NCBI GenBank assembly: GCA_024398135.1
Contig: CP073750.1
Span: 1,674,001-1,738,000 of the forward strand
Length of the DNA: 64,000 nucleotides
Source: a bacterium SCSIO 12643
GTDB taxonomy: Bacteria > Bacteroidota > Bacteroidia > Flavobacteriales_G > Salibacteraceae
Direction of reading: 5' to 3'
Numbering within the stretch: position 1 is the stretch's first letter; the number at the start of each line of letters is the position of its first letter. The notes beneath the pieces were generated by a model. The model worked only from the letters and a program-made list of their open reading frames with translations, did no database searches and was not told where the DNA came from. The translations under genes and the position numbers were made by a program. Shown here piece after piece: positions 45,671 through 55,294 of the stretch.

Positions 45671-47026
45671 ATGAACGAGTTCAAAATTTTTATCGTAGAA
45701 GATAGCCCTTGGTATGCAGAAATGCTCAAATACCATCTTACGTTAAATCCAGATTATGAAGTACATATTTTTGAAACCGGCAAAGATTGTCTGGCCAATA
45801 TGCACTTACGTCCGGATGTAATTTGTTTAGATTACTTTCTACCAGATAGTAGTGGCGAAAAACTATTTGAAAAAATACAGTCACAAAATAAAGACTTACC
45901 TGTTATCATTATTAGTGGCCAGGAAGAATTGAGTGTCGCAGTGAAACTACTCAAAAATGGAGTCTATGATTATATCATTAAAGATGACCACACTAAAGAT
46001 GTTTTGTGGAACAGCTTAATTCATCTGAGAGAAAATAGCAATCTAAGAAAGGAAGTCACCGAGCTCAAATCTCAACTCAAATCTAAATACGATTTTCAGA
46101 AAATCATTATTGGTCAAAGTCCGCAAATCAAAAAAACTTTTGCGCTCATTGAAAATGCATCCCGCACCAACATTAATATCGCAATTACTGGTGAAACAGG
46201 TACTGGGAAAGAAGTTGTAGCCAAAGCCATTCACTATGCCAGCGATCGAAGTAAAAAACCTTTTGTGGCAATCAATATGGCTGCCATACCTAAAGAACTG
46301 ATAGAGAGCGAACTCTTTGGACATGAAAAGGGAGCTTTTACCGGAGCATTAGCCCGCAAGAGAGGAAAATTCGAGGAAGCCAATGGCGGTACTATTTTTC
46401 TGGATGAAATAGCTGAAATGGACCTCAATATGCAAGTGAAACTTTTACGTGTTTTACAAGAACGTGAAGTCATACGTGTGGGCGGAAATAACAAGATCAA
46501 ATTTGATGCGCATTTGATTACTGCTACGCATAAGAACTTGAAAGAGGAAGTTAAAAACGGAACTTTCCGAAAAGATTTATTTTATCGAATCATGGGACTT
46601 TCTATTGAACTACCTCCGTTGCGCCAAAGGGGAAACGATATCCTAATCCTGGCAAAACACTTTATAGACCTCTTTTCAAAAGAGAATAAATTAAAAGCAC
46701 CTTCATTGACTCCTGAATCTAAAGAAAAGCTTTTGAAGTATCATTTTCCGGGAAATGTAAGAGAGCTTAAATCTGTAATGGAACTCGCATGTGTAATGGC
46801 TATTGACGGAGAAATTCATCCTGATAACATTACTTTTCATGCCGATATGCATGATGATGATACGTATCTAAATGTTGAAAAGACACTTAAAGAGTACAAT
46901 GCCGATATCATCACATACTTTCTGAAAAAGTACAATAACAACGTGATTGAAGTCGCTAACATTCTGGATATCGGGAAGTCTACGATCTATAATTTGATTA
47001 AAGCAGGTGCCGTAAAAAACAAATAG
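45671..47026 (+). CDS. NtrC-type sigma-54-dependent response regulator
   Basis: Receiver domain (1-120) has the acidic pair (VEDSPW), phosphoacceptor Asp (ICLDYFLPD), the Ser (IIISGQ) and Lys (YIIKDD). The AAA+ domain (about 150-385) has Walker A (GETGTGKE), the sigma-54-contacting GAFTGA loop, Walker B (GGTIFLDEIAEM) and the R-finger region (RKDLFYRIMG). The C-terminus has a Fis-type helix-turn-helix (NNVIEVANILDIGKSTIYNL). It remodels RNA polymerase-sigma-54 at -24/-12 promoters. A -24/-12 promoter lies 145 bases downstream of this gene, before the giant surface-protein gene. No histidine kinase is in the window. Confidence 0.96.
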   Translation: MNEFKIFIVEDSPWYAEMLKYHLTLNPDYEVHIFETGKDCLANMHLRPDVICLDYFLPDSSGEKLFEKIQSQNKDLPVIIISGQEELSVAVKLLKNGVYDYIIKDDHTKDVLWNSLIHLRENSNLRKEVTELKSQLKSKYDFQKIIIGQSPQIKKTFALIENASRTNINIAITGETGTGKEVVAKAIHYASDRSKKPFVAINMAAIPKELIESELFGHEKGAFTGALARKRGKFEEANGGTIFLDEIAEMDLNMQVKLLRVLQEREVIRVGGNNKIKFDAHLITATHKNLKEEVKNGTFRKDLFYRIMGLSIELPPLRQRGNDILILAKHFIDLFSKENKLKAPSLTPESKEKLLKYHFPGNVRELKSVMELACVMAIDGEIHPDNITFHADMHDDDTYLNVEKTLKEYNADIITYFLKKYNNNVIEVANILDIGKSTIYNLIKAGAVKNK

Positions 47027-47079
47027 ACCACTCCATCTAAATCAGATCTTCATCTTAACACCCTAAAACTGTCCATTTT

Positions 47080-47120
47080 TTCCATATTCTGGAATTCCCA
47101 TCTCTCTTTTTGGAATTTTT
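47080..47120. promoter_or_regulatory. candidate enhancer sites (TTCCA-N5-TGGAA palindrome plus half site)
   Basis: TTCCA-TATTC-TGGAA spans 47080-47094 and a further TTTTTGGAATTTTT spans 47107-47120. The two TGGAA tracts are 21 bases apart, two helical turns. They lie about 76 bases before the -24/-12 promoter, a normal place for sigma-54 activator binding. Similar sites precede the genes at 54113 and 61244. Confidence 0.55.
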
Positions 47121-47170
47121 CGCAAACACCAAAACACACAACACGCTAACAAACAAAAACTTACCATTAT

Positions 47171-47185
47171 TGGCTTACATCTTGC
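47171..47185 (+). promoter_or_regulatory. sigma-54 (-24/-12) promoter of the giant FG-GAP protein gene
   Basis: TGGCTTACATCTTGC has GG and GC exactly 10 bases apart and both the TGGC and TTGC cores of the consensus (TGGCAC-N5-TTGC). It is 93 bases before the ATG at 47278. The upstream block (47146-47174) is nearly the same as that before the promoter at 61198. Confidence 0.75.
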
Positions 47186-47277
47186 CAAAACTCATCCGCA
47201 AAACAGTAGTAAGTGTCATAAGCGAGATGATCCCCAATTATCTCGCTTTACTTACCTAACTACCTAAATCAAGAGTT

Positions 47278-50200
47278 ATGAATAGATTTTACAATTACGT
47301 ACTTGCTATCTTCAGTATACTTCTCGCTATACTGCTTTTTTCAATTCAAAGCTACTCTCAATCCGTTCAGATTTCTATTCAAAATCCAAATGGTTTGAAC
47401 GTTTGCGATGTAGCTAAATCTGTGCAGGTTAATGTCTATAATGGCACTGCTAATACGCTTCAGTCAGTAAGTTTAAACGTAAACTTACCATCAGGTATTT
47501 ATTATGCATCTGGCACTATAAGTAACTTAAATGGATATAATGTTCAGGAGTCCAATGTTTCTAATCTCTCTTCAATCACACTATCTTCCAATAATATTCC
47601 AGCAGATAGCACCTTGCGATTCACTATTGATGTGCAAGCCAATATGGATGCCATCACCTATCAAAATAATGGTAACGTATTCAGAAATCAGGTTACTGTA
47701 AATTATTCTGGAGGTTCCGCCAATAAACTTTCCGGAGGATACAATTTATATTATCCTGTTTTAAGCATATTAAGTGTTAGCCCAACATCTCAATCTGTTC
47801 ACTCCGGAAATTCTGTAACACGTCAAATCAAAATATTAAACGCGGGAAATGGTCGTGTATCCAGCTTTACCGTTGAAGATTCACATGGCACAGGAGTTCA
47901 ATTAACCGGAGTTTCTGTAGGTAGCTTAAACAATTCGGGAAATCTAATTACATTGTCAGGTAGTGATTTCACAAGTGTTGGAAATGGTGATCAATTTTTA
48001 GATCAAAATGAGTCTATTATCATTACAGAGACTTTAAATGCTACAGGCTGTCAATCTAGCACTGTGACTTCAACTATTACAAACTTCTGGGGCTGCAACA
48101 ACTCCTTCATCACAAGTTCTAACTCATATGCTCATGTGAGTATATCGTTAAAGACTCCTAATATTTCAGTATCTAAATCGAGCGAATTGACTTCTTGTTT
48201 CGGTACTGGAAATGCAAGTGATCAGTCTATTACACTATCAAATAACGGACAAGGAAAAGCCGTAGATGTTTCATTGGATCTTTTTAAATCTTTAGGTTCC
48301 AATTACGATCAAAACATATTTTCAAGAATAGATGCCAATAACATCACATATAGTTTGAATGGTGGAACTGCTGTTTCAATTACTCCGACTTCAACTGTAG
48401 CTACTTCAAATAGTGGTGGATACTCTTGTTTGGGAAGTAACCCAATAGGTAGGGTTGTCTTGACACTCCCTGATTTAAATCCCGGAGATCAAATCCAAGT
48501 TTACTTTAAAACATATCACTGTAACATCAATGTTTGCAACGGAGAATATGTAAAAGGCTGGGCGTATCAATTGCAATATGAAAATGTTTGCCAAACCAGT
48601 TCGTATGCAAAAAACGGAACAGGGCAAAATGAAAACAATACTCAAATGTCCATCTTCCCTGAAACACCAACAGATATAAACTCCGGTGAAACAAAAGAAT
48701 TCAATTTTACTGTGTCCTCTTTTAACAATGACCTTCCTGTAGGAAGTGGAGCGAAATACAAAGTTGTTTTTGACATCCCTTTAGGATTGAACTATTCTAG
48801 TTTGGAATTCTATCATAATGTGATTTGGGCTCCTTCATCTGTACAGTTTAATTCAAACTCCAGACAATTGACTGCCTATTATGATTTACCAGTTCCATCT
48901 GGATTTAATATGAAAAAAGCTTCATTTAATTTGGATCTTACTGGAGATTGTTCTGGTGGAGTTACCTCCGGAACTAAAAGTATAGACCTCTCCATAAACT
49001 ACATCCCCAATAACAGTTGTGTATTTGAAGTCCCTTTTGTTTGCAACAAATCGGTAGATGTAGATCTTCACTGTCCATATGGGGCAGGTTGCCAGGGTAT
49101 GGCATTTGAAAGTTTCACATTTGAGCGTACAAGTTTTGGTGCTCCGGATAATAATCTGGATGGAATACCTGACGCCTCAGGAAATCTCAACTTCTCTCGT
49201 ATAAAAACCAATCGTGTGATGTATGGAGATACAATTAGAGGAACTTTTACAGGGACCGTTCGAGGAAGTCAAACTTTCAATTACGGTAAGGCTATTCAAA
49301 GCATAGAAAAAGGATTTTATTTATCTGCAATTTCCGCTTCCATCAAAGTGTATGATGCAAGTTCTGGCAGCTACCTAACAGCTTCAGGATTATCTCTAGC
49401 GTCAAGCTCAAATTCTAATAGTAAAGAATTTACCTATGATATTAGTGTAGGGAGTTTAGTTTCATTATCATCCGCGTTCTCAGGATATTCTTATGCTCAA
49501 GGAGACTCGGTTTGGGTATACACAGACTATAAGGTAACTACGAATATTGGAGGAAACATTCAACAATTAAAATCAACAAATGAATACTATTTAAGCAACG
49601 TTTCGAATCCCAATTCAAATCAAAAAATGAGTTGTGGATATTACAACGACCATTTTACGCTTATTGGCTATTTCTTTAAAAATGCCAGTCGTAATTATTT
49701 CAATATCACTAGTTGTACTAAAACGGTAAGTCAAAACTTCTTTTTGAGCATTGGAGACTGTTGCTCGAATTACAATGGTGGAGATTTATTTCCTTCGGAA
49801 TATCGTAACTGGGCACATATCAAAACGGTAACTGTAGAAATTCCAGCGAATTATTCGATAAGTAATGTAAGACTTAAACATCAAAGAACTCGAAAAATAA
49901 ATAGTTCTGTGACTGAACATGCCTATAACATTTCACCTTCGAGTGTCAACGGTAATCTATACACTTTTGACATTGAGTCTTTATTCTCAGGCTATGGCGG
50001 TTCCATAAAATTATCAGATGATGGGTTTAAAGCAGTTATTTATATGGATGTATCTCCAAATTGTGATGTACCATTAAATACTTATCAGGATTTGGACTGG
50101 AAAGTAGATTTCCAAAAATCAGATAACCTTGGAGGAGGAACTTCAGGTTTCGTTACTGCAAGTAATCCGGATCAGGTAAAATTCAATCCACCAACATTGA

Positions 50201-53200
50201 GCTTGCTTTCTAATAATCCAATTATGGATGGTATAAACAAAACAGTTCATTGGGATTTAAAAGTTAAAACCAATTCATCTAGTGTAGATGCCAATTATGC
50301 CTGGGTTCACATTAAGAATCCATCAAATGAGGTGGATATTTTACATGTGATAGACGATGCTTCCGGAGATACACTTGCTCAATCTAACGACTTATACCTA
50401 CTCGGTATGGTTGATGGCTCTCAACAAAGAGATTTAACTATCGTTGGACAATATCATGCTTGTGCCCCGGATTATATTACGGTATACGCAGGTTATGAAT
50501 GTACGGCTTATCCAGCTTCATTTGCTGATTTCACTTGTAATTTTACCACTTTAGGGTTATTTGTAGAACCTAAACCTGCTCAAATGCAAGTGGTGCTACT
50601 CGGACAAAATGTGGGAGACGAATGTTCCAATACGGTAGAAATAGAGTTAGATATTACCAGTGTGAAATTCGGTGCTATTGATAGTATTGATATAGATTTT
50701 TCTAGTACCAATAATAGCATGCGTTTTGAAAATGGTAGTGGTCAACTCCGTTATCCTCAAAGCGGGTCTTACCAATCCGTAGCGAATCCAACTGGTTCAA
50801 TTAGCAATTATTCATATGCTTTAGCACATCTAAATTCAAGTTTGGGTGCCAATGGATTACCAGGAATATTAGACCTTTCAAACAACATGGTTAAATTAAA
50901 ATTCAATATGGTCCTGGAAGAAACATTTAAACCGGGAGATTACGCCCAGTTTACCATCACAGGAAAAACCATGTGTGGTCAAAATGTTCCAACAATTAAC
51001 TTGAGTTTCGATCCAAGCGTAGGTTTCCAAATGGTGACCAATGCAGGAATTACAAGTGATCATATCAACTCCTGGTCTTCAAGTTGGGGCGATTACAACA
51101 ATGATGGATATCCAGATTTATTCGTTACTTCTTATGATGAGAATCAACCAAACATTTTATACAAAAACAACGGTGACAAAACTTTCACCAAAGTGAGTTC
51201 CGGGGCTATCGTTACCGATTTAGCTAAGTCCGTTTCTTCTACATGGGGCGATTACAACAATGATGGGTTCTTAGACTTATTTGTAGCAAATAATGTAGGA
51301 TCTCCAAACTTCCTGTACAAAAACAATGGAAATGGAACTTTTTCCAAAATCACTTCCGGAGATATTGTAAACTATGGAACTTACTGTCATAGTGCTTCCT
51401 GGGCAGATTACGATAATGATGGATATTTAGATCTATTCGTAGCCGAATATTTCCCAACAAAGAGTAATCTATTATTCCACAATAATGGAGATGGCACATT
51501 CTCTAAAGTAACAGATAGTCCGGTGGTGACTGATGCTGGGCACTCAATTGGTGCAGCATGGGGAGATTATAACAATGATGGCTTGATGGATCTTTTTGTA
51601 CCAAATACTAACAATGAGCCCAACTGGTTATACAAAAACATCGGAAACGGTCAGTTTGTTAAGGTGAACGAAAATGTAGTGAGTGCAGCATCAAATTCTG
51701 TGGGCTGTAGTTGGGGAGACTATAACAATGATGGACACATCGACCTATTCATTGCAAATTCAGGAAACTCGAATAACTTCTTGTACCGAAATAATGGGAA
51801 TGGGACTTTCTCCAATATCAACTCCGGACCAGTTGTTAACAATGGAGGCCACTCTCATGGAAGTGTTTGGTTTGACATTGAAAATGATGGAGATTTAGAT
51901 CTTTTCGTAACAAATGATCAGGGATACGATAACTTCCTGTATACAAATGATGGTCAGGGAAACTTCACACGTGTTGAAAATGATTTGACTGCTCAGGGAG
52001 GAAATTCATTTGGAACTTCCGTAGCAGATTACGATCGAGATGGAGACCTGGATTTATTTGTTGCCAATCATGGAAATACAACTAATTTCTTCTTTGAAAA
52101 CACTAAAGGCCAATGTGCTTCCTACCTATGTTTAAACCTCATCGGATCAAATTCGAATTATAGCGCGATTGGAACTAAAGTTCAGGTTCTGGCTTCTATT
52201 GACGGGCAACAGGTATGGCAAACACAATATGTATCAGGTCAAACCGGAGGTGGTGCCGGTGGACAAAATGCGGCTAACCTGATCTTTGGTCTGGGCGAAG
52301 CTGAAAATGTAGATAGTTTAATTATTGAGTGGCCATCAGGCTTCAAAAAAGTCTACACAAACATTTCTCCAACGCAATCCAATTGTAACACATATACAGA
52401 AGATAATGGCGCATTGGTTTCAGGAACTGCATATGTTGATGCCAACAGCAATTGTCAATTTGATGCTGGAGAAACAGTCATGAAAAACGTTGAAATCACC
52501 ATCTCTCCAGACGGTAAAAAAACATATACAGATGAAAACGGATACTACGAATTCTATATGAATTCAGGGCAGTACACAATATTGGCTGAAACACCAACGT
52601 ATTACGTAAAAAGCTGTTCATCTAATGTTTCTCATAGTGTCACGGTAACTGGAATCGGAAACACTTATCCAAATAATGACTTTGGATTTATTCCATCCGG
52701 TTCTCAATCAGATCTTACAGTTTGTTTGAGTACTACCGTACTAAGAATCAATTTCACAAATGATTATGTTGTTACTTACCAAAACCTGGGAAATACAGTG
52801 TCTATCAACAACACGATTACACTGAATTTTGCGCCTGGTATTGAAATCATTGCAAGTACACTCCCATGGACTTCAAATAATGGACAAACTGCAGTTTGGC
52901 AAATTGACTCCATACAACCACAAGAATCCGTAGTATTCTATGTAACTGATTCTGTAACAACCAGTGTAACTTTTGGAAGTTTTGTAACCAATTCGGCAAC
53001 GATCTCTTCAAGTTCTTCTGATGCAGATTTGTCTAACAATATGTGTAGTGACATCATTGAGATTGTTGGCGCCATTGATCCAAATGATAAGTTAGTTTAT
53101 CCTGAAGATGTGGTCGAAAAAGGTGCACCTCTGACTTATAAAATTCGATTCCAAAACGTAGGAAACTACCCTGCCGAATCGGTTATCATTTATGATACAT

Positions 53201-53754
53201 TGAGTGCTGATTTGGATGTTTCAACTCTATCTCAAATAGAGACTTCGCATCCTTCCAGTTTCACGATCATTGATGGGCATATTTTAAAATGGGACTTTGG
53301 AATCATTAATTTACCGGATAGTGTACATAATGAACCGGAAAGTCATGGGTTTGTTCAATTCAAGATCTATCCATTTGAAAATCTTCCTGAAGGTTCAGTT
53401 ATTGAAAATTCAGCATTGATTCTCTTTGATTACTATCAAAAAACTCCGACCAATAACACTTATGTGGCCATTGAGTCTGACCAGGTGATCGATAATAATC
53501 TACAATCGTTACATATCTATCCACAACCAGCTTCGGATAGACTGATTATAAAATATATATCTGCTTTTGATGAAGATGTAAATATTGAATTCCATTCCAT
53601 CATTGGTAAAGAAATAACACAAGTCACTAAAAATGTCGAATCTGGTGAAAACCATTTACAATTTGACATCAGCAATTTCCATGAAGGTGTGTACACCGTA
53701 ATACTACATGCATCTCATGGAACGGTAACACAAAAAGTACTTGTAGTAAGATAG
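47278..53754 (+). CDS. giant T9SS-exported surface protein with seven FG-GAP/VCBS repeats
   Basis: The 2,158-residue protein has a signal peptide (NYVLAIFSILLAILLF). DUF11-like/CARDB-like β-domains occupy residues about 30-1260. Seven FG-GAP/VCBS repeats of about 52 residues lie at about 1265-1605 (WGDYNNDGYPDLFV, FLYKNNGNGTF), forming an integrin-like propeller with calcium-type DxDxDG loops. An ASPIC/UnbV-like segment (LIIEWPSGFKKVY) follows, then an SdrD-B-like domain (GTAYVDANSNCQFDAGE), the DPNDKLVYPEDVVEKG domain common in Bacteroidota surface proteins, and a type A T9SS sorting domain (LHIYPQPASDRLIIKY to the end). Alone among large secreted proteins of the window it carries a T9SS signal. 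It is probably an adhesin. Expression is predicted from the sigma-54 promoter at 47171. Confidence 0.93.
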   Translation: MNRFYNYVLAIFSILLAILLFSIQSYSQSVQISIQNPNGLNVCDVAKSVQVNVYNGTANTLQSVSLNVNLPSGIYYASGTISNLNGYNVQESNVSNLSSITLSSNNIPADSTLRFTIDVQANMDAITYQNNGNVFRNQVTVNYSGGSANKLSGGYNLYYPVLSILSVSPTSQSVHSGNSVTRQIKILNAGNGRVSSFTVEDSHGTGVQLTGVSVGSLNNSGNLITLSGSDFTSVGNGDQFLDQNESIIITETLNATGCQSSTVTSTITNFWGCNNSFITSSNSYAHVSISLKTPNISVSKSSELTSCFGTGNASDQSITLSNNGQGKAVDVSLDLFKSLGSNYDQNIFSRIDANNITYSLNGGTAVSITPTSTVATSNSGGYSCLGSNPIGRVVLTLPDLNPGDQIQVYFKTYHCNINVCNGEYVKGWAYQLQYENVCQTSSYAKNGTGQNENNTQMSIFPETPTDINSGETKEFNFTVSSFNNDLPVGSGAKYKVVFDIPLGLNYSSLEFYHNVIWAPSSVQFNSNSRQLTAYYDLPVPSGFNMKKASFNLDLTGDCSGGVTSGTKSIDLSINYIPNNSCVFEVPFVCNKSVDVDLHCPYGAGCQGMAFESFTFERTSFGAPDNNLDGIPDASGNLNFSRIKTNRVMYGDTIRGTFTGTVRGSQTFNYGKAIQSIEKGFYLSAISASIKVYDASSGSYLTASGLSLASSSNSNSKEFTYDISVGSLVSLSSAFSGYSYAQGDSVWVYTDYKVTTNIGGNIQQLKSTNEYYLSNVSNPNSNQKMSCGYYNDHFTLIGYFFKNASRNYFNITSCTKTVSQNFFLSIGDCCSNYNGGDLFPSEYRNWAHIKTVTVEIPANYSISNVRLKHQRTRKINSSVTEHAYNISPSSVNGNLYTFDIESLFSGYGGSIKLSDDGFKAVIYMDVSPNCDVPLNTYQDLDWKVDFQKSDNLGGGTSGFVTASNPDQVKFNPPTLSLLSNNPIMDGINKTVHWDLKVKTNSSSVDANYAWVHIKNPSNEVDILHVIDDASGDTLAQSNDLYLLGMVDGSQQRDLTIVGQYHACAPDYITVYAGYECTAYPASFADFTCNFTTLGLFVEPKPAQMQVVLLGQNVGDECSNTVEIELDITSVKFGAIDSIDIDFSSTNNSMRFENGSGQLRYPQSGSYQSVANPTGSISNYSYALAHLNSSLGANGLPGILDLSNNMVKLKFNMVLEETFKPGDYAQFTITGKTMCGQNVPTINLSFDPSVGFQMVTNAGITSDHINSWSSSWGDYNNDGYPDLFVTSYDENQPNILYKNNGDKTFTKVSSGAIVTDLAKSVSSTWGDYNNDGFLDLFVANNVGSPNFLYKNNGNGTFSKITSGDIVNYGTYCHSASWADYDNDGYLDLFVAEYFPTKSNLLFHNNGDGTFSKVTDSPVVTDAGHSIGAAWGDYNNDGLMDLFVPNTNNEPNWLYKNIGNGQFVKVNENVVSAASNSVGCSWGDYNNDGHIDLFIANSGNSNNFLYRNNGNGTFSNINSGPVVNNGGHSHGSVWFDIENDGDLDLFVTNDQGYDNFLYTNDGQGNFTRVENDLTAQGGNSFGTSVADYDRDGDLDLFVANHGNTTNFFFENTKGQCASYLCLNLIGSNSNYSAIGTKVQVLASIDGQQVWQTQYVSGQTGGGAGGQNAANLIFGLGEAENVDSLIIEWPSGFKKVYTNISPTQSNCNTYTEDNGALVSGTAYVDANSNCQFDAGETVMKNVEITISPDGKKTYTDENGYYEFYMNSGQYTILAETPTYYVKSCSSNVSHSVTVTGIGNTYPNNDFGFIPSGSQSDLTVCLSTTVLRINFTNDYVVTYQNLGNTVSINNTITLNFAPGIEIIASTLPWTSNNGQTAVWQIDSIQPQESVVFYVTDSVTTSVTFGSFVTNSATISSSSSDADLSNNMCSDIIEIVGAIDPNDKLVYPEDVVEKGAPLTYKIRFQNVGNYPAESVIIYDTLSADLDVSTLSQIETSHPSSFTIIDGHILKWDFGIINLPDSVHNEPESHGFVQFKIYPFENLPEGSVIENSALILFDYYQKTPTNNTYVAIESDQVIDNNLQSLHIYPQPASDRLIIKYISAFDEDVNIEFHSIIGKEITQVTKNVESGENHLQFDISNFHEGVYTVILHASHGTVTQKVLVVR

Positions 53755-53989
53755 TTTTTCATTGTTTAGACTAGAGTAGTGAGTAAAGAGTCATGAGATA
53801 TGAAGAGGAATATAGTGAGTGAATAGTTTTAAGAATTGTGGATTACATTAATACGTTTTATTAAACACACCATTATATCCTCCATTCCACCACTCAATCC
53901 TCATTACTCAATCCTGTTCGCTCATTACTCTATCCTCAAACAACCCGCTCAAATTCAGATTCCACACCTAAATTCTCATGTCCATTTTT

Positions 53990-54018
53990 TGGAATCCGCC
54001 TTCCAATATTGGAATTCC
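53990..54018. promoter_or_regulatory. candidate enhancer sites before the receiver/exopolysaccharide operon
   Basis: TGGAATCC at 53990 and the perfect palindrome TTCCAATATTGGAA at 54001-54014 with TTCCC attached repeat the pattern seen upstream of 47278: two TGGAA tracts 20 bases apart. A possible -24 motif TGGCATAAGC lies at 54081, but the -12 part (AAAC) is poor. Confidence 0.5.
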
Positions 54019-54080
54019 CTATTTGACACACAAACACAATCACTTATAAAACAGCAGGTTATATTTTGCGGTTTAGTTTT

Positions 54081-54095
54081 TGGCATAAGCGAAAC
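54081..54095 (+). promoter_or_regulatory. weak candidate -24/-12 promoter before the receiver gene
   Basis: TGGCATAAGCGAAAC has a good -24 TGGCA but lacks the GC of the -12 element. A second possibility (AGGTTATATTTTGC at 54056) has GG and GC but only 9 bases between them. Either is uncertain; the strength lies in the enhancer-like palindrome 70 bases upstream. Confidence 0.25.
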
Positions 54096-54112
54096 AACTA
54101 AATCACAATATC

Positions 54113-54538
54113 ATGAATTCACTAAACATATTTGTAGTAGATGACGACCGATTCATGCTTCACATCATAGAGAAGCATTTATCTAACCTGGGCATCACTT
54201 CCATCAAAACCTTCCATTCCGGAATTGATTGTTTACAACATCTCAATGAAAAACCGGATATTATATTTTTAGATCACAACATGGACCTGTTAACCGGATA
54301 TGAGGTGCTCAAAAAAATAAAAAGAGTCAGTGCAGACCCATTTGTAGTTATGGTTTCCGGACAGAAAAAAGTAAAACCTGCTGTGGACAGTTTAAAACAC
54401 GGTGCTTTTGACTACATCCAAAAAGACGATCATTTGGGGGAAAACCTCAAAAAAGTGGTTCAAAAAATACTAGATTACAAAGACTTAATACAAAGAAGCA
54501 AACCAAGCTTACTTAAAAACCTATTCTATTTTTTATAG
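54113..54538 (+). CDS. stand-alone response-regulator receiver protein
   Basis: The 141-residue protein is a receiver domain with little more: acidic cluster (VVDDDRF), phosphoacceptor Asp (IIFLDHNMDLLTGYE), Ser (MVSGQKK) and Lys (YIQKDDH). The last 15 residues (RSKPSLLKNLFYFL) are short and hydrophobic. The YIxKDDH ending closely resembles the sigma-54 regulator's receiver (YIIKDDH), suggesting recent common origin and perhaps a shared kinase. It is first in the exopolysaccharide operon, 2 bases before the Wza-like gene. It might act as a phosphate sink or by protein interaction. Confidence 0.92.
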   Translation: MNSLNIFVVDDDRFMLHIIEKHLSNLGITSIKTFHSGIDCLQHLNEKPDIIFLDHNMDLLTGYEVLKKIKRVSADPFVVMVSGQKKVKPAVDSLKHGAFDYIQKDDHLGENLKKVVQKILDYKDLIQRSKPSLLKNLFYFL

Positions 54539-54540
54539 TC

Positions 54541-55284
54541 ATGAGACCGCTAATCATCATATTATCCATAATCACATTTACATCTTGTAAAACACTGAAC
54601 GTGTACATGGAGCCTAAATCCAGTCAAAAGGCAGATACTGCACAATTGGATAGTTCCTTCTTCTATAATCCGGAATACCAATACAAAATTCGGAAAGATG
54701 ATAAAATCAGCATCAGCGTTTGGGGGCAGGATGAACTCAGCGTGGGATCCTCTTATGGGATCTACAATTCCAACGAAGTGTATGGAAAATGGCTAATGGT
54801 TGATGATTCCGGAACCATAGAAATTCCAAAACTTGGAACATTCTGTGTAGAAGACCTTACAGTCCAACAATTGAAGTATGTCCTAAAAATGGAATTTGGA
54901 AAATGGATTCTAAACCCGGTGGTTGACGTTAAAATATTAAATAAAGAAATTACTGTAATGGGAGAAGTAAGATCTCCAAAAGTGATCCAGGTAGATAAAG
55001 ACCAAAACTCGCTATTTGAGATCATCGCCAAATGTGAAGGTTTCGATACTTACGCCAATTTAAAGTACGTCAAAATACTTCGTCAAAATGGAGATGATGT
55101 CATCGTAGCCAATGTAGACATTACAGAGTCCGGAGGATATTTATATAAAAACATCCAACTCTATCCGGGAGATGTCGTGGTAGTACCCTCCAGAACCTAC
55201 AAAGAATTTGATCGAAGAGTCTCGATCATCATCCCATTCACTACAGCCATCACAGCTGCCGCTATATTAATTACCGCTTTTTAA
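54541..55284 (+). CDS. Wza-like outer-membrane polysaccharide export lipoprotein
   Basis: The N-terminus is a lipoprotein signal (IILSIITFTSC, lipidated Cys about residue 17). A Poly_export domain (YQYKIRKDDKISISVWGQDE, GTIEIPKLGTFCVEDLTVQQ) is followed by an SLBB-like segment (ITVMGEVRSPKVIQV) and a C-terminal membrane-like helix (IIIPFTTAITAAAILITAF). It is shorter than E. coli Wza, as is normal for Bacteroidota homologues. It forms the outer-membrane exit with the chain-length protein encoded 10 bases downstream. Confidence 0.92.
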   Translation: MRPLIIILSIITFTSCKTLNVYMEPKSSQKADTAQLDSSFFYNPEYQYKIRKDDKISISVWGQDELSVGSSYGIYNSNEVYGKWLMVDDSGTIEIPKLGTFCVEDLTVQQLKYVLKMEFGKWILNPVVDVKILNKEITVMGEVRSPKVIQVDKDQNSLFEIIAKCEGFDTYANLKYVKILRQNGDDVIVANVDITESGGYLYKNIQLYPGDVVVVPSRTYKEFDRRVSIIIPFTTAITAAAILITAF

Positions 55285-55294
55285 TCAATGCATC

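Larger units (their letters stand above)
53755..54112. other. 358-base intergenic region with imperfect inverted repeats and regulatory sites
   Basis: No gene is supported. The left part has GAGTAGTGAGTAAAGAG-like purine-rich sequence, and the right part has CTCATTACTC repeated twice at a 21-base interval. TAGAGTAGTGAG (53772-53783) pairs with CTCATTACTCTA (53921-53932) at 11 of 12 positions. The 3' end holds sigma-54-type sites (separate entries). Confidence 0.5.

Noticed and set aside
51085-52100. Tandem DNA repeat or CRISPR-like array
   Set aside because: The 156-base periodicity is explained by the FG-GAP protein repeats of an intact coding frame.
53836-54144. 102-codon plus-strand frame before the receiver gene
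   Set aside because: It covers the palindromic regulatory sites and overlaps the receiver start in another frame; sequence is compositionally simple.
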